From NCBI RefSeq assembly GCF_900055185.1, contig NZ_FIZX01000001.1, positions 1,364,001 through 1,428,000 of the forward strand: 64,000 nt of DNA, written 5' to 3'. The notes below the pieces were generated by a model. That model had not been told where the DNA came from. It did no database searches and worked only from the letters and a program-made list of their open reading frames with translations. The position numbers were made by a program, and so were the translations under genes. Positions 17,313 to 29,300 of the stretch are shown one piece after another; position 1 is the first letter of the stretch; every line of letters starts with the position of its first letter. The stretch is from Grimontia celer (lineage in GTDB: Bacteria > Pseudomonadota > Gammaproteobacteria > Enterobacterales > Vibrionaceae).

Positions 17313-20300
17313 TCAGTCAACCTTAAACGCCTGCTGCTCGTAGAGCGCGGTAATGATGGCGGAAGTGCTGGAGCCCGCCGCCAAATCAAGTCCTGAGCTG
17401 GATATGTCCATGCTTTGCAACACAATGTTTTGAGTTTGACCATTGGATGCCAGCGTTAATGAGATAGTGCCATCACTTGCCACAGACGCGTCATCAAAAA
17501 ACGGCAACAGGTCTGACGCTTCTGGGTTTGTGCCAATACCCGTCAGCAAATCAGAAATATCGAGCTTGTCCTGACCCAATGTAAGATCCGTTACTCTGTC
17601 CGTGTTTGCTGGTGTGCTTAGCGAAGACTCCAGCCAGACAAAAAGGTCGTCCCCTTCGCCACCCGTGAGGATGTCATCACCTTTACCCGCTTGAAGCGTG
17701 TCGTTGCCATTCATACCAAATAAGCTTTCTCCTGCATCATCAGCCACCAGCGTATTGGCAGATGCATTGCCGAAATTGGTACCGAGATAAAGCTGACCAC
17801 TGTCGATGACAGACGTGAGAATTTCTTCCTGAGTCATTCCTGACGCCGTGCCATTGACCATTTCATCAAGACTCACGTCTTTAAAAACGATGTCTTGAAC
17901 TTTATCGCCACCCACCGAAATACTCAGCGTCGCGGTACCATCGCTCTCGGTAAACTCAAGACTTTCTGTTAATGCAGAGAAACTTGTCAGGTTTTTGAAA
18001 TCCAATGCGCTGCTCAGGTCCACCATGTCTGTTGCTGTATCAAAGTCTTCGATAGTGTCTGTAGCAGGGCTTCCCGAAGAACCGAAATCCGCCGCCGCCC
18101 AGACAAACCTGTCTGTACTGCTATCGGTCTCACCTTCTTTCCCTCCCCAAAGGCTATCATCTCCGGCACCACCACTGAGGATGTCGGCACCCAACCCGCC
18201 AATCAGTATGTCATCACCACCTCCACCAACCAGAGTGGCATCTTCAGAGCCAGATACCACGACATTGTCGACAGAAGGTTCTGATGCCGTTATTGAACTG
18301 TCATCGACGTTGGTGACATTGATGGAAAGCTCGATGGAGTCTGATTCGGCAGACTCCCCAGTTGTCGTCGTCGAAATGGCGACCACTTCGACAGTGCTCG
18401 ACAGGACAGAGGACCCCGTCACATACAGGTCATTTAGTTCGGTTGGCGTCAACGTTAAAACCCCACCACTTGGACCTGTGCCAATTGCCGTTCCGTCGGC
18501 ATCAACAAACGTCAACCCTGCGGGTACGTTTCGAATCTCAATCGATAGGGTTTCTGAAGGATCGGTCAATGCAGCCGCCAACCCCAGCAGAGGAATTAAG
18601 GATGAAATGCTACCAGCAACCGCCGCAGTTTGCGGTGTGTTTAGCGTTAGCGTTGGAACATCAGGTTTAGGCAGCACATTGATACTGACTGAATCTGTGT
18701 CCGTTTTTGTCCCGCCATCCCCCGTGTTTCCGTTGTCATTGACGGTGACAGTCAGGGTATCTTCACCACTAAAGTTAATATCACCTGTGTACGTCACACC
18801 ATTGGACAGTGCTTCATTAATCGCATCCAACGGCCCTTCAAATGTCATGTTATTGGTGCCCTGTCCGCTCACAGTCACGCCTGCCGGCAACGGCGGCGAA
18901 TCTGGCAGGCCAATCACACCATCTATCGCACTTAAACGAATAGAAATCGTGCTACCCGCTGTCTCATTGGCATCAACATCTTTGACTTGAATAGACTCAA
19001 TCAGCAGCTCGATTTCTTCTTCTGCCTCAAGAGAAGTCGGCAAGGTGAGTTCTGGTTCATCGTTTACTGGCGTGACCGTCACATCAATGATCTGGTTCAC
19101 CCAAAGTGAACTCTCTGCCTCCACACCGTTGTCAACGGCGCGAATCGATACCTCGAGTTGGCCATTCCAGTTATTTTCATTGGCATCACCCGGCGTGAAT
19201 ATCAACGAAGACAGAGTGGTTTGGTTAGCAATAACGACCCAACTACCGTCAGGCTGCTTCTCAGCAGTGCTGCCGCTTGCAACACCCGGAGGTAAACTGA
19301 TCGTGGCACTGTCCGGTACATTAGTGAGTACAACTTTGACCACTTCTGGCCCGTTTTCCGTAACCGATAAACCCGTTCCGTCATATGACGGCACTTTATC
19401 AATAACCGTGATATCCAGTGGTAATTCGATGTTTTCGTCTTCCGTGCCAGAAACTGATGTGGTGATTTCTGTGTCTATACCATCACCAATTGGATTTACG
19501 ACGACGTCTACGGTGGTGCTGAACTCTTTCGGCGTACTGAGAAGATCTTCTTTGGCGTAAACCACCATCACTACCGTCATCGAACCACTGAAGTTCTTCG
19601 GTGGAATGAAGGCAATATCATCAAGGCTGAAACTTTGACTGCCTGCAGGCACGCTGATTGTCCACTCACCACCACCGCTGTTCTGCACCAGCTGGCTGCC
19701 ATTAGATACCAATTGGAAGTCATCAGGCACACCAGTGAGTTTCACAGACACGATTTGCTCCGAGCCGTCAGTGTCCTGCAACGTTGCAGTCACGCCCGTC
19801 AGTGCGATTTGCTCGTCTTCATTTCCCGAAACCGGAGTTGTATTGCCACTGAATGAAACGGGATCATTCACGGGAAGTACTTCGAACGAAACGTTGGTCG
19901 TGATGGTTTGGACAGTGACAGAATCGGGTAGCCCAGTTTGGTCGTTTTCAGCACGGTCGGACACCGTAGTATCCACTTTGATACTGACATCACCACTGAA
20001 ATCATCAGCTGGCCGGAAATAAACCTTAGCGAGATCCGCGCCAGAGACAGTGATTGAGCTTTGCCGATTATTGCCATTTTCATCAACAAAGTAGCCCATA
20101 GCGCTATCGACGGTCAGAACCGCCTGGGTGACCGTTTCCACACCCGACGTCGCTGCCGTGTCCGGGTCAATCAACTTCGATGTAAAGTCCAGTTCAATGA
20201 TGCCGTCTTCCAACGCTTTATCTGGCACAGGCACCCATTCGGATTCGTCAACAACGGGTTGCTCTTCACCATTCAGCCCATCGGTTTGAATCACTTTCAC

Positions 20301-23300
20301 TTCTGTCGTCACGCCATCTACGACTGGTGTCACTACGATTGAAATGGAGGTATCAAGCTCTTTAACATTGCCGCTTAATTGGTCTGTAGTGACAAGTTTA
20401 ATGGGAAGAACGGTATCACCTGCAAAGTGCTTAGGAAGAAGCAAAGAGATGGAAGAAAGATCGACTGAGCCATCTGCGCCGACAGGGACTTTGGCAACAT
20501 ACTCTCCAGTTTCATAGTTAAACTCCATGCCCGAGGCCGCTGCACCAATTGCCCCAAGCGCGGACGCATCAATCACCAGCGTCAGTTCGTCATTTGGCGC
20601 ATCCGTTGGATTGACCTTTATCAAGTCGTCGAGTTGATCACCGAAATTGATAGACCTGTCTTCTGTACCCAACACATTTTGTAGATCGACCGTGATGTCT
20701 CCGGCCAATTGCGTTTGATCCGTTTCCCCTTGGAAATCGAGAGTCAAAACAATGGGCTTTTGCTCCACCTCAGAGCTTGCATCGCCTTCTGTACCATCGC
20801 CCTGATCCTGCACTAATGCCGTTATTTGCACGTAAACTGGTGCATCAGTTCTCGCCGAAGCCGTGATGGCGAGGTTGCCCAGAGCGCTTTCAGGCACGGT
20901 CCAACTGCCATCACCGTTATTGATGCCGCCAGCGACGTAGAAATGCTCAAACAAATTCAGTTGATCTTGCGTTAATGGCGTTCCGCTGGCATCAGCGACA
21001 AAGGTAATAACCACTTGTGAAATGACCTCTTCACTACTTCCATCGGTGTTCACACCTTCTGGCGTGATAAAGGCGAGATGCCTATCAGCGCCGGAAAGCG
21101 AAATCGTGCCAGACCCGTCACCCACAATCGTGGTGGAAATAACATCGTCAGCGCCATTCACCAGTTCGATATTGCCATCATCTTCAACGGTAGCAATGAT
21201 ACGAACATTGAGGTCTCCAGTGATTTCTTTGGTGTCTACGACAGAAGAATCCGTGTCAGTCTGCTGAACCGTCAGTTTGACGCTGATGTCGAGATTCCTG
21301 TCGATATCGACATTTTCTGGCGCGCTCAAGAGCAAGTTATTTCCCGCCAACAACTTGCTCACTTGGTCAGCCGTAAGCATGGCTTCTCCACCCGAGAAAG
21401 TAATGGGTGAAGATTCGCCAGCAATCGTAAGCGTGTAGCCAGCGTCAATCGCGGCCTGCGCCATGGAGAAGGTAATAGCGGTGATAGCTTCGTTATTGTC
21501 GGTAAATCCCTCATCGGTATCAGGACGCCAGTTCACCACCACATTCTGATCTTCAAAACCACGACTGTTCAGTGTGTAGTCTTGCGCATCAATTGCAGGT
21601 TCGATATGAACAACCACATCTTTGTCGATAGTCAGTGAATCGCCATCATCTTCAGTCACTATGATGGTGACCGTGAGAGTAATATCGTCTGTGCTGCCGG
21701 GAGGCGGTACTAACTTAACGTCAGAAAGTCCGTCTACCTTAGCTTGGTATTGAGGTTCACCATTGGAGCCCAATCCGGCGTAAACCAGATTGATTTCATC
21801 ATCATTGGTATCCAGTAAGGTGACACCTTTGGGGATATTGGTGACCAGTGTCGATAGGGTTTCTGATTCATCACCAGGTAGCGCTGTCCCTTTTTCACCG
21901 GAAGCAATAGTGAATGAAAGTGACACTTCGCCATCCTCAGGAATTGTCGTTTCAATCCCCGTTTCGACGCCGCCTTGGATAATGGGTTGCCAAACATTTC
22001 CCAAATCCGCTTCGATGTCCGGCTCATCAGCCACACCTTTCAGCGCGATATTGAGAGTTTTCGCTCCGGTTTCGTAGATATCAGTGACAGTTTCGGCCAC
22101 GCCGCTGGAATTGGTGACTGTAATGGTATCTTTCACCACACCGCGCACATTGAGCGCGAAATCGACATTACTCTCCGGCGGTGGCTGAAGTTTCAAACCG
22201 CCAATGTCTGTGTAGGCAATTTCGTAGACGCCACCGCTCTCAGACACCTCCGTACCATCACCCAGCAGCAGCTTTGCGCCCGTTGGCATACCTGTAATCC
22301 AGACGTAAAGCGCCTCTGAGGCGTCGGTATCAGCAGAGTCAGTGAGAGAGATGTGTGGCGCTAAGTCGATAAGCTCATCTTCCAACCCACTGGCACGGGT
22401 CACTTTGAGCGTTGTGGTATCCGCAACCGGATCAACAGCAATCGTGATGGTTTGAGATTCCGAATCAGCGGTCTGCTGACCCGATGCAAAATTGGATTTC
22501 TCTTTACTCTGCGCGATGGCAGTCAGAGTAATGTCACCGGAAAAGTTCTCATCAGGTTTCACCACTACATTGTTAATATCAGCCGCGGCGACAGTGTATT
22601 TTCCATCGGTTGGCGTCAGCTCCGTGCCATTGAGTAATAGCGTTGCGCTTCCGCTGTCGAGCGTCAGGATATAGTTCAACTCTTCCGAGTCATCCCTGTC
22701 TTCAAGCTCCGCGTTCAAATTAAGCATTGCGCCTTCACTGTCTTCATCAATACGATAATGAAGATCCGTTGAAGCATCATCCCAGATAGGGACATCGGCT
22801 ATGCCTTCGACAGTAATCGTGAAGGTTTGATTTTCTAACTGACGTTCAGAGCCATCTGTATTCTTAACAAATCCGGTTACCGTAAAGGTCGGCACACCAT
22901 TCGCCGCGGAATAATCCTGATCCGGCACGAAGGTCACACCCTGCAACGTCCACAGTTCGTTCGCAGAATCGGGCGCAAACAAATTACCGGGTAACTCAAT
23001 TTGATTGCCACTGATCGCCAGCTCAGTGCCGTTTGCGTAAAACGTTCCGTGAGCATTAGATGGCAACGTAATCAGAACTCGGTCAACCGTTTCACCTTGG
23101 TCGTTGTCTCCAACATCGACAGTCACGTTGATGGCGATACCATCGGCAGGATTTGCAACCAAGTCATCATTCGGGTCAGGCTCCCTGCCCTGATCTTCAA
23201 TGCCGTTCGCATTGTTAACAATAAGCTGTGGTTCAGCATCGACGATCACGATTTCTGTGGTACCGACAACTATGTCCCCGTCACCATCAAGAATTTCATA

Positions 23301-26300
23301 GCTAAATGATTCTATGATGCGGTTACTGCTTGAGCCCGTGTGTGTGATGTCATCGTTAGCAATGAACTCCACCGTACCGCGGCTGTGAATGACCAGTGTG
23401 CCAAGCTCTTGACCCCCTGTTCCTTCTGTCACGGTAAAACGGTTGTTCAGCCCCTGATTCAGCTCATGTTGCTCGCCGTTTATGGTGACAGACTTGATGG
23501 CTGCATCATCAGCGCCACGATTGCGCGCAGGTAAAATGGTAATGCGCGACGATGAATCCCCTTCTTCTGTCACCAAACTGCCGCCGCCTGTTCCGACGCC
23601 GTCGGTTTCCAGCGAAAATGGCACATCATCAAGGACATTCACCACGATATTGGCTGTCGCTTTGTCGCCATCAGCATCTGTCACTTCGACAGGGAAGTTA
23701 ATCGCGAGAGAATTTTTCTCTTCACCTCGTGGGTGGTCGAGTGCACCGAGCAGTGCAAAGGTATAAGTGCCATTCGGGAAAACGGTTAGCGTAAAGACTT
23801 CTCGTGCGCCTGCCATACCGGTGTAAACCTTAGTGGCAGACGTATCACTCGTCAGCTCCAGCGTGACTGCAGTGCCTTTTGAACTTAGCGGAATTGCAGT
23901 ACCAGCCGCATCTTCACTGTTGTCGCTATTTACAGAGGCAAAACCGCTTACGTTTATCGCCACATCAGCAATTTCATCACTGCCACTGTTAATTTCCAGT
24001 TGCCCGGTCGCGGTATCCTGATCGGTTCCCACGCCACCGGGCGTGGTACCAGGGCGGTTTTGATTAGGGCTGGAACCATTAGAATTAATGTCGCTTTCTT
24101 CGACGCTCAACGCAGGCGCGTTGGTAATCACTGGCGCTTCACCATCTTGAATATCAACGTTAATCGCTGCAATGCCACTAACCACATCGCCATCAGAATC
24201 CTTGGTGTCCAAAGAGACGGAAATAGCAATTCGATCGCCATTAATTGTTACCCGCGTGTTTGATGTTGCATCTGCATTGTGGTCAACAGGTTTGTGAAGC
24301 GTGATAGAAGGTTCGATCACCAAACCATAACCATCGACGCCTTGAGTAGCTGGAAAGCTCAGCGTCATGACCAACTCACCATCAACCCGTCCAGTCAGAA
24401 CACCTGTCGTCTGGTCGTATTCGAAGTCGATGGGCTCACCGTTACTGGTGAGTACCTCCTCCATATCTTTTATAAGGTCATCCAACTGAGAACTGCTGAT
24501 TCTGACTTCGTCCGGAATCAATCGGTCTGTTACCGCATTGACCGCCAAACTCACGGTTGAGGTATCGGGATACCCGACTTGAGTGCCTTCAGGCGTGAGA
24601 TCTGGCTCAGTGATCGACAAGGTTTTGTCCGTCGAAGGAATGACCGCTGAATCATCATCCTGAATCGTGACGGTAAACTCGCCTGTCACTTCATCGCCAT
24701 CGATATCCGTCACTTTTACGCCAATCGGCAGTTCAAGGTCGCTACTAGCCTGATCAACCGCCAAATCCAAAACAACGGAGTATTCACCTGTTGGCTTACC
24801 CGAAGCATCAGTATCAAGCTTGATCGACATCACCCTGTCACCATTCGCAGGTGAAGATGAGGCTGACAGGCTTGGATCATCTATTACGATGATGATTTCG
24901 TGAGTGAGAGAAGAGAATGGCTGTGGCTGAATGCTGGTTTGATAACCACTACTGGTGATAGCTTCAAGCGCCGCTTCTAACCCTGAAGGCGCATAGAGCG
25001 AAATGGACTGAATCGCGTCTGTGCCTTGGGTAATACCGAGGCTGATATTCTCTTGCGAGCGCGTACTGCCAATTATGGGGTCAATGAGGGTCGAGTCGAC
25101 CGGCTCCACAGAAGGTGGCGTGCCGTCTTTAATCGATAGGATAAAGTCAGAAGTGGTTGTATCACCATCATCATCAGTGACTTTCAATGAAAGTGGAAGT
25201 TCGACTAATTCGCTATCCGGCTGTTCAATCGGACGGTTTACGGTTGCAGTGTATTGATTGTTCGCTTGATCGATAGCTACCGTCAGCACAGTTATAGTGG
25301 CGCCAGCCCCGTCGACATACCCCACTTCGATTGTTTGGTTTGAACCATTAAGTTCACTTAAAGGTTTGAGCAGTGTCAGTGCGTTACCTTCACTGGTCAA
25401 CCCTTCTATTTGGGTAGCCAATGCAGCATCTAAATCCCAGACCAGTGAGCTGATGTCATCACTTCCCACCTGTAAACCCAAAGATTCTGCAGTCGAAACC
25501 GGGGGGTCGCCATTGGCAGGTTCAGTGAGCTCCGCATCAACGACTTCCATAATCGCATTATTGCCATCTTCCACTGAGTAAGTGACTTCAATAGGTGTAT
25601 CAAGCGGATCGTTATCTGTATCACGCGCTTGAAGCTGGACTTTAATATCAAATATTTCATCATCACTGCCAGTCGCTGACTTAATCGTCACCCACTGGTT
25701 ATCAGCAAATTGACTTTCTTCAACATGATCAAGTGGCTCGCTCAACGTAAAGACAGAAGCAATAGATAGACCTTGTGCACCCGCGCCTGTTGATTGTGTG
25801 GTGGTCAGCGTTAAGCTGAGAACTTCAGTACCATCGCCTTTTTCGCCCACCAGCGTGATGACGTTATCCGCCGTGCCAGGTTCAATGCGGAAAGTCAGTG
25901 CATCTCCACCAGAGGTGAGTTCATTCAGCTCACCAATCAGCAGGGTCAGATTGGCGATAGAGACAGAGTTTGGCAGCAGCCTATCCGCAGCGGCGCCTAG
26001 TGTGATCGTACCGTTGACCGTTTGAGCTGGCTCATTGAGCTTATCTTCCGTAATTTCATAGTTACCGCTCAGTGTCGCTGATTCACCCGATGCATTGTTG
26101 CCATCATTGACAGTGACGGTGAAATCAGACGTATCAGTATCACCGTCATGATCAGTGACTTTTACGGACAGCGGCAGCTCAACTTTCTCGTCAGTTTGCT
26201 GATCAATTGAGTGTGACAACGTCACAGAATACTGATTGTTGTCCGGTTCAAGAGCAATTGTCATCACGGTGACTGTCACGCCGGCACCATCTGTATAACC

Positions 26301-29300
26301 AATCTCAATTGAATTTTCAGAATCGTTTAAATCAGTGAGCGGACTCAGCAATGACAGAGCATTGCCGTTGCTCGTCAGCCCTTCAACTGTGGTTTGGAAT
26401 GTGCTATCCAGCTGCCACACCAGTGACTCAATATCGTCACTGCCAATATCCAGCCCCAATGATTGCGTTTCTGTCGCCGTCGAGCCTGAATTTGGATCGG
26501 TAATGCTGGCATCCTGAACATCTATTTCAGGCTTGATCCCATCTTCGACCGAGTAGGTCACCTCAACCGGTGCATCCAGCAAGTCTTCGTCGGTATCTTT
26601 CGCCTGCAGCTGAAGCTTGATATCGAAAATCTCTTCATTACTTCCTGAAGACGGTTTGATCGTCACCCACTGGTTATCAGTAAACTTGTCCGGGTCGGCA
26701 TGGTCGATTGGAACATTCAGCGTAAAGGCAGAGTCAATCGAAATACCCTGCGCGCCACTACCTGCAATTTGAGTGGTAGTGAGCGTAATGCTCATCACTT
26801 CAGTGCCGTCAGCTTTTTTACCCACTAACTCAACTACGTTACCAGCAGTGCCTGACTCAACGGTAAACGTCAGAGCATCGCCACCAGAGGTCAGTTCGTT
26901 CAGTTCAGTTTTGAGCGCGGCAAGATTGACGATGTAGACGGAATCCGGCTGTAATCTGTCGGTTGTTGCATCCAATGTAATGGTGCCGCTGGCTGTTTGC
27001 GCGGGCTCATCAAGCTGGTCTTCTATCAGCGCGTAGTTGCCTGTGGCACTGGCGTTTACTCCATCTGCGTTATCATTGTCTTCAATGGTGATGGTGAAAT
27101 CAGTGTCAGCCGTGTCCCCATCCTTATCTGTGACTTTGACGGAAAGTGGAATCTCGATTTTGTCGTTAGCAGTGGTTTGATCTAATGGCTGCAGTAATGC
27201 CACGTCGTAATCGTTGTTTGCCAGATCGAGCGTCACCGTCATAACCGTAATGGTCGCACCTGTTCCGTCGACATAACCAATGTTGATTGGGTTGTCCGAA
27301 TCATTGAGATCACTGAGCGGCGTTAACAATGAAAGCGCGTTTCCGTTACTGGTGAACCCTTCGATAGTTGTCTGGAACGTGCCATCCAATTGCCAAACCA
27401 AGGACTCAATATCGTCACTGCCGATAGTTAGCCCAAGTGAGCCAGACCCTGTCGATGAACTTCCTCCCTTCAATGGGTCTTCAAGCTCAATGTCTGCTGC
27501 ATCGATCGCCGGTTTAATGCCATCCTCGACTGAATACGTCACTTCTATCGGCGCATCCAACTCATCACTATCTGTATCGAGCGCCTGTAGTTGTAGCTTG
27601 ATATCGAAGATGTCTTCACTGCTACCTGATGCGGGGGTTATCGTTACCCACTTGTTGTCAGCAAATTTGCTCTCTTCAACATGATCTAAGGGTTCATTGA
27701 GCGTAAATGCGGAGGCAATGGAAATGCCTCGCGCGCCAGTGCCAGTTTGTTGGGTCGTCGTCAGCGTGATACTGACCACTTCCGTCCCATCCGCTTTCTT
27801 ACCGACCAATTCGATGACATTCGCATCTGTTCCTGACTCAATGGCGAAGGTCAACGCATCACCACCGGAAGTCAGTTCATTGAGCTCTTCCTGCAATTCA
27901 GAAAGATTCGCGATTGAAACAGAATCCGGTTGCAGCCGATCAGTTTTCGCATCCAACGCAATGGTGCCATTAACCGTTTGAGCGGGCTCGTTTAACTGGT
28001 CTTCAATGATTTCAAAGATGCCACTATCAGTGGCTGATTCGCCAGAAGCATTGTCGGCATCATTTAATGTCAGGGTAAATTCAGAGGTTGCGGAATCACC
28101 GTCATCATCAGTGACTTTCACTGCTAATGGCAATTCAACCTGATCCCCGGTTGGCTCATCAACCGGTTCAGCCAAGGTGACTTTGTATTCGTTGTTGGTC
28201 TGATCGAGTTCTATCGTCAACACAGTAATTGTGGTACCAGATTCGGCATACCCGATCTGAATTGGTACTCCATCAGTATTGAGCTCACTCAATGGAGTGA
28301 GTAGTGATAATGCGTTGCCGTTACTGGTTAGACTTTCAATCAGGGTCTCGAAAGAACTATCGAGATCCCATGTGAGTGAAGTTATGTCATCACTGCCTAC
28401 CTCCAAACCCAAAGATTCAGATGTGGTGGAAGCTGGCTCGCCAACCATTGGATCGGTAAGAGTTGAATCCGTTGCATCAATAAGCGGCTTAATCCCATCT
28501 TCCACCTGATATTTCACGCTGATAGGCGCATCAAGTGGGTCGCCATCGGTATCTTGTACCTGGAGATCGATGTTTATATCGAAGATTTCTTCCTCGGAGC
28601 CAGAAGCAGATGAGATGGTCACCCACTGGTTGTCCGCAAACTGTCCTGGGTCTAAATGATCAAGCGGCCCATCCAGAGTAAATTCAGACGCAATGGAAAT
28701 GCCTTGAGCACCGGAGCCAGAGTTTTGGCTTGCCGTTAAAGTGATATTGACGATGTCAGTACCGTCTGGCTTTGTTCCCGTAATTTCAACAACATTACCT
28801 GTTTTGCTGAAAGTAAAAGTGAGTGCATCACCACCAGAAGTCAGTTCATTCAGTTCAGCTTGAAGACCTGCAAGGTTTGACACCTCAATGGTATCCGGGA
28901 CCAATCTGTCTGCCGCAGCATCCAAAGTAATGGTGCCATTTGCTACCAAGGCAGGTTCTTCGAGTTGGTCCTCTGTTAGATCGTACTGACCTTCAATCGT
29001 GGCATTGTTGCCAGAAGCATTGTCGCCATCTTCTAAAGTGACATTAAAAGTTCCCGACCCGATATCGCCGTCGTTATCCTGCGCTTGAACCGTTACCGGG
29101 ATAACAATATTGTCGCTGTCGTCTTGTTCATCAATCGTGGCATTCTGAGTGACAACATAAGCGTATTCATTTGCTGCATCAGAAATAGGCTGGAGCGAAA
29201 TACTCATCACGACGACCGAAGGGTCGCTCTCCAGACTGACGCGGATTTCACTGCCCTCAACAAAAAATGTCGTAGATTGCCCATTACTGGTAATGGCACT

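Noticed and set aside
17995-18990. Long open frame of 331 codons on the plus strand inside the adhesin gene
   Set aside because: It is antisense to the repeat-rich adhesin and its Ser/Pro/Val-rich product mirrors the adhesin codon pattern. Similar antisense frames recur throughout the 13 kb gene.
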